DNA of 64,000 nt from a virus. A program made the translations under genes and the position numbers. The notes below the pieces were generated by a model. The model was not told the origin of the DNA. It worked only from the letters and a program-made list of their open reading frames with translations, and did no database searches. Location of the stretch: positions 1-64,000 of the IMG/VR virus record IMGVR_UViG_3300019135_000009. The stretch is one strand, 5' to 3'. Every line of letters starts with the position of its first letter. Position 1 is the stretch's first letter. This document shows, piece by piece, positions 14,657-24,954 of this stretch.

Positions 14657-17600
14657 TTAATTTCCTCCAGTTTCAGTTGTATTTTCTTCTTGAGACATAG
14701 CCTCTGTTAAATCTTGAATTTGAACTTTTAAATCATTAATAGTTTCTTGATGATATTGAACGATTCTCCAAAGTGTAGAAACAGCAGAGTAGGGGTCTAC
14801 ACCATCCTCATCTCTAAGTTGCTGAGGAACCATTTCAGAAATCATACCAATTTTTGGTTTGTCATAAATACCATTCTCCACATTACTCAAAAGATGATAT
14901 TTAAAGATTTCTGCGTTATCAAGTAAGAATTTCGCATCTTCATAGGTTAGAGATTCGATATTTGTTTTATAATTTATTGATGAGCTTGTTGGGAAGGATG
15001 ATGCACGTATAGGTCTATAAGCTCCACTATGTGATCCTTGAATCCTGACCTCTCCATTATCCGCAGGATTTACATAGTAGTTAATCCAAGTTCCTCCTGT
15101 GTCCAATATTCTAACTGAAGCACCAGTCACAGAACCCATTAAGTTCCCTGAACCAGAATACAAATGAATATTTCCATCTGTATTGATCGTAATTCTTCTA
15201 CTCGAAGTTCCTCCACCTTGTGCAATTTGGATATTACCTTTGGCATTAGTCATGTTATCTGGAGCTTCAACAATTCTCCATCCATTTCCTCCTAGCCATT
15301 CTAACCCCTCTCCTGAACCGGGATCGTTAATGGTTATATGGTTGACATTTTGTATATCATAGTTGTTCATTTCCATATGACCTTTGAAATTTGTTGGGCC
15401 AGTTACCATCAAGCCATTCAATTCAGACTGTATCCATAGTCCACTTTTGGATTCAATCATTAGAAGTCCATCCGCTTTATCTTGATATATTTTACAATCA
15501 TATGCTGATCCCATGAATGAATTAAATATTAGCTCTCCGCCTTGTATGGTTATTGCTCCATAGCTATAGGAAGTTCCAGTGTTTTGTGAGTATATTTTAC
15601 CGCTACTTATTTGAACAACATTATCTCCACTACTTACCGTTACACTGCCTGAGAATGTTCCTGTAGCACCTTTCAATTCACCTGTAAAAGTAATGTTGTT
15701 TGCAATGACAGAGCCAGCTTTTAAAACACTTGCATCAACTGTATTTGTTTGAATTAAACCACCATTAATAGTAGTCTTCCCATTAACTACAGCGCCTTTC
15801 CATTGATCTATAGTTAATCCTGACTCATAAGCCATGATCTCTTGTTCTGTAGATGGTCTTGCAATAACTTCGCTAAAGTATATTACTTTTGGCTTCACTG
15901 TTCCAAGTGAAGGCCAAGCGCCCATAGGATATGCTTGATACCCATTAAAGCCGCTTGGCTCAACAGGCTGTTTAATAATTTTTGTTACTGTATACCATTT
16001 ATTAGGAGAAGGGGATGATACTAAATCTTTAAAATGAATCTTAAAATCAATGCTTGGATTAGCAACATATCTCATTAGAACACCTGCACCATCAATACTT
16101 CCGCTCTCCAACATAAACGTAGCTTGTACAGTGATATACTGATAATAAGGGGATGTTGTCACACCATAAGGTGTTAGATATGCGTTTGTATTATCTGCGG
16201 TAACATCGTATTTTAAGAGATATCCTTTCTGATCAGGTGAAGACACTCTTGAAAAACTATTACCACTACTGATAACCGAGTTTAAATAACCAGCAGGAAG
16301 TCTGTTAGATTCAAACCAGTCTGTAAAATAAGGATTCTTATTTATAGTGTCTCCATTATTTGCAATATTCTTTTTCATTGTGTCGTCTAGTGATTCGAAT
16401 GAAACCTTTCCTTGGAGATTAATGTTATCACTTAACAAGCTGATTGCAGTTGGAGTTGTCACAATAGAGCTTGCTATTGAATCTCCCTTAATTGTAGTTC
16501 CACTGACAACCAGAGCAATTTGGTCAGAGTGTTGATCAATCTTGCTTTCAGTTGTAGTAAATCGATAATCTATATCTTCTGGTGCTGGAGTCCAATCTGT
16601 AGGTCTATTTCCAACCTCTAATTTCGGTAATGCGTACCAAAAATGTTCATCTGTAGTTGCTTGTCCTGTACTTGCATCATATCGTAATAAAGCTCGTACA
16701 TAATTTACTTTCCCATTTTTATTTGAATCAGGAACTCTTCCTGTGCAACTTAGCCGAACCCACTTCCCAGAATACTGAGATATTTCACTTACTGGAACCG
16801 AACTTCTTGCAATGTTATAATTAGCTGTTTGAGATGTGTTTTCATATCCAGCAAATTCAAAATAAATCATGTTACCTTTAAATGTAATATCCGAAGGGAT
16901 ATATAAATATGTGCTTAGTGTTAAATATTCTCTTATTAAACCTAACTCTCTTACATTTATAAAGTTTGATCCTGCATATGGATATTCTATATTTTGATAT
17001 TGAAACTTAATAGTGTTCATATTATTAAATGAAAAGCTCGTGTCCACAGTAAACCCATTAACGATATTAGACCAATCTTGAAATCCCAATCGTACTGCTG
17101 AGTTCTTAATTAAGTTCTTGCCGCCAATCTGTATTGAATCCTGAATATCTTCTGGAGCAGGAGACCAATCCGTTGGAATATTACCTCTTTCAAGTTGAAC
17201 ACCTGTTATTTCCGCGCTATTTATCCCAGCACCGTTACTACTTTGACCTGCATAGACATTTGTCATATTTGATTTTGCAGTAAACACATGTTTCAACCTA
17301 ACCCATTTTCCTATAATGTTTTCAACGTTATAATCTGTTGTTGTCCACCCTATAGCGGCAGTTCCTTCTTGTAATACTACTTTTCCAGTACCGCCTGTAA
17401 CTTTAAACCAAGCGGTTAATACATAGGTTTCTCCCTCAATTACATTGATATTGTCTTGTGAATATCCAAACTGTCCTGCCTCAGTAGTTGAATAATAAAA
17501 TCCTTTTGTGAATCCTGCCAAGTCTGTTATGTCTTTTATTCCTCTTGTTCCTGCTGTAAACCTCCAGTCTCTCCAGTGTCTTAAATCAAAGGAGAAATCA

Positions 17601-19501
17601 GAGTTTTTAACAAGGTTTGTTCCACCAACTGAGATATTACTTAGGTTGTCTGTAACTTTATCACTAATTGAATCCGCGAACTCTCTGCTTCCTGTTACGG
17701 TAGAAATGATTTGATCATCTAATACTTTAAATTCCGTTTTTGTTATTCTGTCTTCTATATCATATGGACAAGGAGACCAGTCTGTAACCTTATTTCCAAT
17801 TTCTAATTTGATTCCAGTAGTCCAAAATTCTCCTGTACATCCTGCCATTCCATGAGTGAATGATATTTTAGTTATTTTTACCGCGCCAACGGGCAACGAT
17901 ATTTTGTGAGTTGCATAATATTTTGTCCATTCTGTATTAGTTCCAGTGACTCTTTCATAACCGCTAGTATTGGTTGTTAATGATACTCTAGGGTATAAAT
18001 AAAATTTATTTCCGTTATCATCTACACCTTCAATAATTAATCTTCCAAAGTATGCTGTATTTGCTGTCGTATCTCCTTGAATAATATCTTGGTATTTCAA
18101 CCAAAAAGAAATAGTTATTTCTTCATCTTTTAAGGAGTTTGCGGCCTCACCTTCAAAAATTACAGGTGCAAAGATTCCACCATTAACTTTGTATGTATTT
18201 TTTACATGTAAAGCAAAATGAAAGGGAGGTGTTTCAGTTGATATATCAACTACTTCAACAGTGTTTCCAACGTAATGTGAAGCCCATAGTGATTTTTTGA
18301 TGTCATAAGAGAAGCTACCATTACTTGCATAGTTTGTTCCTCCTACGGCAATATCATCTACATTTTTCTTTAATTGATCTGCTGTGGCATTTGCCAAATT
18401 TCTTTCAGCGTTATAATATTCCAACCAATTTTTTCTAAACTCATCTTTCTCTACATAAATATTCAAGTTTTTATTTTCAACAACAATATCCCAAGGTTTT
18501 ATTGGTGTTAAACCTTCAAGATAAGCTTTTAAGTTGTTATACTTTTCTTCTAACGATACATAGGCTTGATTGTCTGATGGAAGACCTGACATTCTTGCAT
18601 TTTTACGAGCAGAATAAAAACTACCTTTACCGTTTATACCTTGATCTAATAGTGAGGCAGGTGGCATCTCTTGATCAGTATCTAAAATTACATATCCAAT
18701 GATTTCTGTTATTTTATCTTTAATTAACTGTCTCTCACTATAATCTAGAATATTATCGTTAGCCATATTTCCCAATGTCTCTGTAATATCAATAATAGAG
18801 CTTGCAACATCCTCTGGAGCAGGAGACCAATCCGTGGCCTTACCCCCAATTTCTAACTTGATTTCTCTCCAAGATACTGATCCATTTCTGGTAAGATATG
18901 TGCCAACTCTAATATACTCTCCATCAGTAGGAGAGAAGGTGAGAGAGTATCTATGCCATTTACCATTCTGTAGTTCATGGATATCTTTTTTCTTTATAGT
19001 TTTTTCGAATACAGCATCACCACTAGCATACTTGCCTTTTTCACTGAATGTTCTAATGCTGAACAATACATCTTCTTCATTAATAATTGACAAATCTTCA
19101 ACCTTTATATCAAAAGATAGAGTATATTGCTTGTCAATATTAATGCTCATATCTATCTCTTTACTCCAGCTCTGAGAATGTCTATCAACTTCACTACCTT
19201 CCACTTGAATGTGCATAATTCTTGAAGTCGATTTATCATCTTCTGGCTCTAATATTTGATATTTGCCACTCCAATCAGTTGCGCCATTATTAAAGGTGGA
19301 GTTTATTACTAAATTCCTTCCACCAATTTGCAACTCTGGAGAAGCTAAAATCCAAGAGCCATTATTATAGACATACAATGTACTATCATTTTTATTAAAC
19401 CAAAGGCTACCCTCTGATGGATTTGAAGGTTCGGTTGAAGATGCAATAACATCATTCAAATCTGTTAATGTAAGCTGACCTCTTCCGATATGTGTAGCCA
19501 T
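14657..19501 (-). CDS. Tail spike/fibre with repeated carbohydrate-binding-like modules and C-terminal chaperone
   Basis: 1614 residues; AAGGAGTG precedes ATG 19501. N-terminal anchor RGQLTLTDLNDV is shared with the next tail gene. Residues 60-1000 hold four repeats of about 150-200 residues, each opening GG(R/T/K)N(L/Y)..NS.F and closing with a variant of LEIGNKVTDWSP(A/C)PEDI, a jelly-roll pattern usual in fibre carbohydrate-binding modules. A beta-helix-like stretch follows, then the C-terminus matches the S74-type intramolecular chaperone (SINYKTNIESLTYEDAKF, later a Tyr-rich FKYHL and PKIGMISEMVPQQL segment) with a final coiled coil (WRIVQYHQETINDLKVQIQD). It probably binds the cell surface as a trimer, with the chaperone aiding folding. 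Confidence 0.82.
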   Translation of the reverse strand: MATHIGRGQLTLTDLNDVIASSTEPSNPSEGSLWFNKNDSTLYVYNNGSWILASPELQIGGRNLVINSTFNNGATDWSGKYQILEPEDDKSTSRIMHIQVEGSEVDRHSQSWSKEIDMSINIDKQYTLSFDIKVEDLSIINEEDVLFSIRTFSEKGKYASGDAVFEKTIKKKDIHELQNGKWHRYSLTFSPTDGEYIRVGTYLTRNGSVSWREIKLEIGGKATDWSPAPEDVASSIIDITETLGNMANDNILDYSERQLIKDKITEIIGYVILDTDQEMPPASLLDQGINGKGSFYSARKNARMSGLPSDNQAYVSLEEKYNNLKAYLEGLTPIKPWDIVVENKNLNIYVEKDEFRKNWLEYYNAERNLANATADQLKKNVDDIAVGGTNYASNGSFSYDIKKSLWASHYVGNTVEVVDISTETPPFHFALHVKNTYKVNGGIFAPVIFEGEAANSLKDEEITISFWLKYQDIIQGDTTANTAYFGRLIIEGVDDNGNKFYLYPRVSLTTNTSGYERVTGTNTEWTKYYATHKISLPVGAVKITKISFTHGMAGCTGEFWTTGIKLEIGNKVTDWSPCPYDIEDRITKTEFKVLDDQIISTVTGSREFADSISDKVTDNLSNISVGGTNLVKNSDFSFDLRHWRDWRFTAGTRGIKDITDLAGFTKGFYYSTTEAGQFGYSQDNINVIEGETYVLTAWFKVTGGTGKVVLQEGTAAIGWTTTDYNVENIIGKWVRLKHVFTAKSNMTNVYAGQSSNGAGINSAEITGVQLERGNIPTDWSPAPEDIQDSIQIGGKNLIKNSAVRLGFQDWSNIVNGFTVDTSFSFNNMNTIKFQYQNIEYPYAGSNFINVRELGLIREYLTLSTYLYIPSDITFKGNMIYFEFAGYENTSQTANYNIARSSVPVSEISQYSGKWVRLSCTGRVPDSNKNGKVNYVRALLRYDASTGQATTDEHFWYALPKLEVGNRPTDWTPAPEDIDYRFTTTESKIDQHSDQIALVVSGTTIKGDSIASSIVTTPTAISLLSDNINLQGKVSFESLDDTMKKNIANNGDTINKNPYFTDWFESNRLPAGYLNSVISSGNSFSRVSSPDQKGYLLKYDVTADNTNAYLTPYGVTTSPYYQYITVQATFMLESGSIDGAGVLMRYVANPSIDFKIHFKDLVSSPSPNKWYTVTKIIKQPVEPSGFNGYQAYPMGAWPSLGTVKPKVIYFSEVIARPSTEQEIMAYESGLTIDQWKGAVVNGKTTINGGLIQTNTVDASVLKAGSVIANNITFTGELKGATGTFSGSVTVSSGDNVVQISSGKIYSQNTGTSYSYGAITIQGGELIFNSFMGSAYDCKIYQDKADGLLMIESKSGLWIQSELNGLMVTGPTNFKGHMEMNNYDIQNVNHITINDPGSGEGLEWLGGNGWRIVEAPDNMTNAKGNIQIAQGGGTSSRRITINTDGNIHLYSGSGNLMGSVTGASVRILDTGGTWINYYVNPADNGEVRIQGSHSGAYRPIRASSFPTSSSINYKTNIESLTYEDAKFLLDNAEIFKYHLLSNVENGIYDKPKIGMISEMVPQQLRDEDGVDPYSAVSTLWRIVQYHQETINDLKVQIQDLTEAMSQEENTTETGGN

Positions 19502-19525
19502 TTATTTCACTCCTTAAATATAAAA

Positions 19526-19548
19526 AAGAGAGTATAAAATACTCTCTT
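19526..19548 (-). terminator. Hairpin in the tail-spike leader
   Basis: Perfect 9-bp arms (AAGAGAGTA/TACTCTCTT on the minus strand) with a 5-base loop, followed by TTTTTAT. It lies about 10 bases after the -10 of the adjoining promoter, so it starts near nucleotide 4 of that transcript; it can act as terminator for read-through or as 5' mRNA stabiliser. Confidence 0.65.
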
Positions 19549-19558
19549 GAATAATTAA

Positions 19559-19587
19559 ATTATAACATTATTAATTAGTTTAGTCAA
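19559..19587 (-). promoter_or_regulatory. Phage promoter with operator-like spacer, upstream of tail spike
   Basis: -35 TTGACT, exact 17-base spacer AAACTAATTAATAATGT, -10 TATAAT. One of the best copies of the repeated element. Confidence 0.85.
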
Positions 19588-19608
19588 AAAACATCTTACG
19601 TAAAGAGA

Positions 19609-21315
19609 CTATTTGCTGACTTCACATATTAAATTTCCGCGACCGCTTATATCTGTTGCATGCACAATAATTGTCTTTCCAGTTGCCTTGAAGGATGTTT
19701 TATTATTGCTTGAGTCGTATATATACCACTCATAAATGTAGCCCTCTGTACCATTTGGGTCTAGCTCTGATCCAGATTGCAACAATGTTGCTCTTACAGT
19801 AATTGATCCTTCACCATTTTTAAATTTATCCATTCCATCTAGTCGAACTATGATTGGATCGGACAAATCTACAACTGTCGTCACTCCAGAGTAGTTGTTT
19901 CCATTATATACAGCAACGCATTTAAACGCTTCTGTACTAGCGATTGCACTTGAAGGGATAGTGATTTCAGCAGTTGTATAGCCTGAAACTCCAGCATTGT
20001 AACTATCGTTTAACAATCTCCATCCTTGACCTCCATCAGAATCACCGCCAGAAGTAGGAGAGGCATTTCCATCTTGTATATACCATTTATAAGATGATCC
20101 AGAAATAGTTTTTGTTCCATTGTATAAATCAATTCTCGCTTTTACAGTTCCAATACTATTTTTTATTGCGTTTCCATCAGGCGTCCAAACGTTTGCATAA
20201 ACTGCATCTGTTCCATCTGAAATCACAGGTACTATTTGTTCATCAAGTAATGTCTCCGTTCCACCTTCTAAATACATCTTAATCTTTAATGATTTTATCT
20301 CAAATGATGTAGGAGTATAAACAAATGAAAATTCATCATTGCTAGAAATATATGTTGTTACAAAATTTACGCCATCTAGTGACTCTTCGACTGTAAAATG
20401 AGTAGGGTAGTCGAATGGTTCTGACATCCCTACTTGCATTCTCGCTGAAACCGTGAGGTCAATAGGATTAAATGAATCTTTCTCTTTGTTTAAAACTAGA
20501 ACAGGGGTGCTAATATTTAAGTCATAGCTTGTTGCATCCTCGCCAGATTTTACTTTGTTTATATTGAAGACTTTGGTGATTTGTGGGTATCCGCTTTTTG
20601 TTGCTTTAAAAATGACTTTACCTGTATCTGCACTCATCGCTGTGACTGTTGCAGTCTTACTTGATGTTGGTTCAGATACCGTGACATTCTCTCTAACCTG
20701 AGAGATCGTCCAATTATCTGTATCATCTGTAACTCCTTTATAAATATTTAGCTGTGTACTTGCACCATCATACGAAATTATTTGTCCTTTAGAATTTGAT
20801 AAAACATTGGCCGTTTCATTTGTCAAAACAGCTACAATTGCATCTTTACCACTTGTTCCGTTGAGACCATTTGTAATCTTGACAATTTCTATTTCAGCTT
20901 TTGTTGTAGCGTTAATGCCTGCATCAATATCTTGATAAATCAACTCACAAATATACGTCATAGAGGTTTTTGAAACTAAAACATTATTCTTAATTCTAAG
21001 AGATTTTAATCCTTTTGTTCCTATTTGTGTTAAAGTGTAATTTTCATCATCTTGTATTATTTCAACTGGCGCATCTGCACCATTATCTTGGTAGTACCAC
21101 TTACAGCCAGTAACATCCTTCGCCATATCAATATTGTCACCAGCTATATATAATTGAGGAATAAGCTCTTGATTGGCAGTTGAATAATCAGGTGTATATG
21201 TAGCAGTACCATCAAAAACCACTGTTCTTGATTGAGATGCACCTATATACATCATCAACTGTCTTGAATCATTCAAATCAGTAATTGTTATTTGTCCAGA
21301 AGCTACAATAGCCAA
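19609..21315 (-). CDS. Tail protein with Ig-like domains, 568 aa
   Basis: TTG 21315 is set by AAGGAGAG 8 bases upstream. The N-terminus AIVASGQITITDLNDSRQL shares the GQ-T-TDLND anchor with the tail spike, pointing to a common docking partner on the tail tip. The remainder is a chain of beta-sandwich, Ig/Big-like units with repeated turns such as GLNGTSGKDAIVAVL and VKARIDLYNGTKTISGSSYKWYI, ending in GRGNLICEVSK. Such proteins decorate distal tails and bind glycans weakly. No enzyme motif is visible. Its place is between the tail-tip (Tal-like) protein and the spike. Confidence 0.7.
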   Translation of the reverse strand: MAIVASGQITITDLNDSRQLMMYIGASQSRTVVFDGTATYTPDYSTANQELIPQLYIAGDNIDMAKDVTGCKWYYQDNGADAPVEIIQDDENYTLTQIGTKGLKSLRIKNNVLVSKTSMTYICELIYQDIDAGINATTKAEIEIVKITNGLNGTSGKDAIVAVLTNETANVLSNSKGQIISYDGASTQLNIYKGVTDDTDNWTISQVRENVTVSEPTSSKTATVTAMSADTGKVIFKATKSGYPQITKVFNINKVKSGEDATSYDLNISTPVLVLNKEKDSFNPIDLTVSARMQVGMSEPFDYPTHFTVEESLDGVNFVTTYISSNDEFSFVYTPTSFEIKSLKIKMYLEGGTETLLDEQIVPVISDGTDAVYANVWTPDGNAIKNSIGTVKARIDLYNGTKTISGSSYKWYIQDGNASPTSGGDSDGGQGWRLLNDSYNAGVSGYTTAEITIPSSAIASTEAFKCVAVYNGNNYSGVTTVVDLSDPIIVRLDGMDKFKNGEGSITVRATLLQSGSELDPNGTEGYIYEWYIYDSSNNKTSFKATGKTIIVHATDISGRGNLICEVSK

Positions 21316-21351
21316 GTAAAATCTCTCCTTATCTTCCTTTTCTCTCTTTGT

Positions 21352-24072
21352 TTAATCTGCAATGTCAATATCACATTCAAACACAGCTCTCTCTACAACA
21401 TCATTCCTATCGACAGTTATCGTATTTCCAACATTCACATGAGCATTTCCCCAAGAGGTATCAATAGTCCCATCTTTGTCTCTCTTTCTCCAAATGAATC
21501 CAGAGTTAGGTATAGTAGAAGTAATCTCATTCTTACCTTTGTAAACTTTGGCAGTAATGATAGTATTGATTTGTCCATTCTTAAAGATCGATCCTTGAGA
21601 GGAGTGTAACTCAATCTTATATGCAATATCATTTTCAACTTCATCAATGTTATCTTGAGCATTTTTTGCGTCTTGTATAGCCTTGTCAGTCATTTCTTTC
21701 GCTCTAATGTCTAATTGCTTCTCAAGTTCAACCAAAGCATTGTCATAATTTCTAAACATAGCATCAAATTCTGTTCCAACGATTCTTGTAGTATAGGCCA
21801 TATTATCATCGGACAACATTGGTTTATCTCCATGAACAGTTACAAACAAATATTCATAAAGTTGGTTGTATCTATCTACATATTCAGATACAAACCAAAG
21901 AGTTGAGGGATTCTCATAATAATTATTAACCTTAACCATGTTCGCATCGTATCTTTTAGAAAACTCTTCCCACTTAATCTTAAGCATTTTCTTCTCATAT
22001 GGTGTTATGAGGTTGTCGTCTTTATATGCTTCAACAAAATCTGAATTATTTTCCCATCGATTAATAAGATTATTTCCGCTATTCGATCTGATTATAAAAG
22101 AATTGACATCAAATACTGCTCCATTATCATCCAGTGTAAATGAACCAGAGCTATTTGTAATAAGCAACTCCTGTCCAGCGATTATTTGACCAATTAATCT
22201 TTCTGCAACAATACCATCAGGCTTTATTGCTGTTTTCCACGTTTCTCCTCCATCTTTTGATAATGCAATTATACCTGCCTGCATAATTACAATTTCATTA
22301 GGGAAGTCAGGGCTTCGAATAATTATTCCACGGTTTCCAACTTCAATACTGTTTCTAACACCAGCTATAATTTTATTTTTGTTGGCATCCCATTCACTCG
22401 TTAAAATGCTATTCACTTGCTTAGATACTGCACTAATCTTATCCCATTTATGTTTGTTACTTTGAATTAGGGAGGAGGCACTGGAATTGCTATATAATAG
22501 TTTTGCTAATTTCTCTGTATCGTTTAATAATTCATTTGTATTGGCAATGGTTAGCGTTGCTTCACCATTCTCTAAGTCATAATTGATTTCAATTATCTTC
22601 GCCATGTATTCAATATTCATTTGAGGATATTTAATCTTGATTAAATCTCCAAGCATGAATTTATCCCAATAATATTGCTCTTCAATAACATTCATTAAGT
22701 TTACAATATCAACTTCAATGACTACTTTAGGTTTACGAATTTCCTCAAATTTTTCTAGAGCATCATTATATAATTCTTGTTCATCTATGTAATCATCGTC
22801 TTTCCAGACAGACTCAATAATGAAAGGATTCAATTCTTTCCTAAGCTCAGAAGTAAAGTTGGCTTGATTTTCGATTTCAGATTGAAGGGTTGACAATTGT
22901 TTTTCTAACTTCGTGATTTCGGTCTGTATATCGTTTACAACATTTGTTTGTAGGCTTATTTCAACTTGTTTAGAATCTCTCTGAGATAGGAGGGAGTTTA
23001 CTTGTGCTTTTTCAGCGGTCGTATCAGGTCTAGGGACTTCTGATTCTAATTTTGCAAGAACTGCTTGAGCGGTGTCTAGCAGTTCAAGAATATTTTCTAA
23101 CTCTTGATTTAGACCATTCAAAGAAGATTGCTCAATTATTAATTCTGTTCTTTTTTCGGACAATTCTTTATTGATCGCAGTAATTTCTGGAGCGTTTGCT
23201 TCAACTAATGCTTTATGACTGATTATTGCTTTACATAAATCATCAGACATATAATAACTAGACTTTTTTACAACACCATTTGAATCCATCTCAAAAGGGT
23301 ACATGAAGTAAGAAAAGTCCTCTATATATCCTTGTCCAGTAGGGTTAACAGAATGGATCGTCAAATCTTCGCTTCCATAAACCCACAATCTTGTAACCAA
23401 TTCATCGGTAGTCCTACTTCTCTTTAAGGACTTTAGAAATTTGCCATAATTTATTATTCCACCTTTGAATCGACCATTTTCTCTAATATCTTTTAGAGAA
23501 ACTTTTCTATTTTCAGTATCCCACTCTAATAGACCACCATATGTTTCTGCCCATTTCTTGATACATTCTAATATGTTTGAATCTTCACCTGACTCAAAAG
23601 TTCTATATACACTTTCGAACATAGGGTCGATTTCGCCTTTAGCCCATATCGTTTCTTCCAATAAATCATCCAAGACCTCTACTGCATTTCCTGATTCCAT
23701 TTCATAATCGCTTATTCGTTTTGATTTTAATTCATATCCTAATGAATATGCCGTCACGTTAAAAGTATCTGAATCATCCGCATCTTCCTCAATTTCATCC
23801 ACAATAAACCATTCTTTATAAGCACCCATTTTGACTCTAATAAGCATTTTTTCTCTTATAGATTCAACATGGGGATTTATGATTTGTGTATTATTTTCTT
23901 CATCTTCGATATAATGGGGGATAGAAAAATTTAACTCGTTGATATTGCCTAGTTTTACAGATAAGCTATCATTGAATTTTTCACTAATATGAGAAATTAT
24001 TTGTTTATTTGGCTTTGCTAAATGGAGTTTGGCTTTTTGAGGTCGCTTATTATAGTCAATATTAATAAACAA
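21352..24072 (-). CDS. Tail-tip/baseplate hub protein (Tal-like, prophage endopeptidase-tail family)
   Basis: 906 residues; TTG 24072 with GGAATATTAGAG upstream. The first 380 residues have the gp27-like hub fold typical of siphophage tail-associated proteins (INELNFSIPHYIEDEEN, VKMGAYKEWFIVDEIEEDADD, then WVYGSEDLTIHSVNPTGQGYI). Residues about 300-420 form coiled coil, and a beta-rich domain follows that ends near the sequence DVVERAVFECDIDIAD. It lies just after Dit, the conserved gene order. I see no clear peptidase active site, so a structural hub role is more likely than an enzymatic one. Confidence 0.75.
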   Translation of the reverse strand: MFINIDYNKRPQKAKLHLAKPNKQIISHISEKFNDSLSVKLGNINELNFSIPHYIEDEENNTQIINPHVESIREKMLIRVKMGAYKEWFIVDEIEEDADDSDTFNVTAYSLGYELKSKRISDYEMESGNAVEVLDDLLEETIWAKGEIDPMFESVYRTFESGEDSNILECIKKWAETYGGLLEWDTENRKVSLKDIRENGRFKGGIINYGKFLKSLKRSRTTDELVTRLWVYGSEDLTIHSVNPTGQGYIEDFSYFMYPFEMDSNGVVKKSSYYMSDDLCKAIISHKALVEANAPEITAINKELSEKRTELIIEQSSLNGLNQELENILELLDTAQAVLAKLESEVPRPDTTAEKAQVNSLLSQRDSKQVEISLQTNVVNDIQTEITKLEKQLSTLQSEIENQANFTSELRKELNPFIIESVWKDDDYIDEQELYNDALEKFEEIRKPKVVIEVDIVNLMNVIEEQYYWDKFMLGDLIKIKYPQMNIEYMAKIIEINYDLENGEATLTIANTNELLNDTEKLAKLLYSNSSASSLIQSNKHKWDKISAVSKQVNSILTSEWDANKNKIIAGVRNSIEVGNRGIIIRSPDFPNEIVIMQAGIIALSKDGGETWKTAIKPDGIVAERLIGQIIAGQELLITNSSGSFTLDDNGAVFDVNSFIIRSNSGNNLINRWENNSDFVEAYKDDNLITPYEKKMLKIKWEEFSKRYDANMVKVNNYYENPSTLWFVSEYVDRYNQLYEYLFVTVHGDKPMLSDDNMAYTTRIVGTEFDAMFRNYDNALVELEKQLDIRAKEMTDKAIQDAKNAQDNIDEVENDIAYKIELHSSQGSIFKNGQINTIITAKVYKGKNEITSTIPNSGFIWRKRDKDGTIDTSWGNAHVNVGNTITVDRNDVVERAVFECDIDIAD

Positions 24073-24111
24073 CTCTAATATTCCTTTCTTTCTATAAATA
24101 TTGATATAAAT

Positions 24112-24140
24112 ATTATATCATTATTAATTGTATTAGTTAA
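24112..24140 (-). promoter_or_regulatory. Promoter with operator-like spacer upstream of the tail-tip gene
   Basis: -35 TTAACT, spacer AATACAATTAATAATGA (17 bases), -10 TATAAT on the minus strand; three mismatches to the consensus core. No hairpin follows. Confidence 0.65.
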
Positions 24141-24148
24141 ATTACTGA

Positions 24149-24913
24149 TTAGAATCTATACTTATTTTTGTATCTAAATTGAATTGTGCAATCTCCTGTG
24201 ATCTTCATTCTATTTGTACCGAAGACTAACCTTGGAAATTCGCCAATTACTTTGTCATAGCGATAGACACCTACAATATCAGTTTCAATGATCTCTTTTT
24301 CACAATTCAAATAAATATCCTCTTGGTCGGTTAAATCTCGAACTTCAAAGATACTTCCGCCGTCATCTAGATTTTCTATAACAATTGTTCCTGCTCCATT
24401 TTTCTTGATTGATATTTCTGGATAAACATCGAAATGACCATCATTGTTTATTGTGATGATGGAGGAGTCAGATACTATTTCTAAAGGGGTTACTGTTAGA
24501 GGTGAGTAAACATTTGATGAATCGCATCTCATTGTGAGTGTAATATATCCTTCGTTCAAACCGTTATGGACGATTTTTGCATCATCTACGGGCATACACA
24601 TGTACACTTTATCTTCTTTTCCTTCAAAGTATAATGGTCTGTAATAGTCTACAAACAACCATCTGATAACTCTGTCAATATCATTATCTGTAAAGGTGTT
24701 TTCAAATGCAATTGTTAAATCAAAATCTAAAGGGGAGCTTTCTACACTATTTAAAATAGGTTTACCACCTTTAATTTTAGTTTCATTGATATCTCTTGAT
24801 GTAACAAAGGTTTCTTCATACATTCCCTTATCTAAAACAATACTTATTAAATTGTAATCCCTTGATGATTCTCCAGCAAAATTAAAATATAATTTATCTT
24901 TAATTGTTGGCAT
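24149..24913 (-). CDS. Distal tail protein (Dit)
   Basis: 254 residues; AAAGGAGG before ATG 24913. The N-terminal half has the Dit/siphovirus tail-component pattern (LYFNFAGESSRDYNLISIVLDKGMYEE, a TKIKGGKPILNSVESSPLDFDLTIAFE strand pair, then IDRVIRWLFVDYYRPLYFEG). The C-terminal galectin-like half ends with FPRLVFGTNRMKITGDCTIQFRYKNKYRF. Position immediately after the tape measure supports the call. Dit hexamers cap the tail tube and dock the hub and fibres. Confidence 0.82.
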   Translation of the reverse strand: MPTIKDKLYFNFAGESSRDYNLISIVLDKGMYEETFVTSRDINETKIKGGKPILNSVESSPLDFDLTIAFENTFTDNDIDRVIRWLFVDYYRPLYFEGKEDKVYMCMPVDDAKIVHNGLNEGYITLTMRCDSSNVYSPLTVTPLEIVSDSSIITINNDGHFDVYPEISIKKNGAGTIVIENLDDGGSIFEVRDLTDQEDIYLNCEKEIIETDIVGVYRYDKVIGEFPRLVFGTNRMKITGDCTIQFRYKNKYRF

Positions 24914-24954
24914 TCATATTCCTCCTTTTAAAGAAGAAGAGAGGAGGGGAGAAG

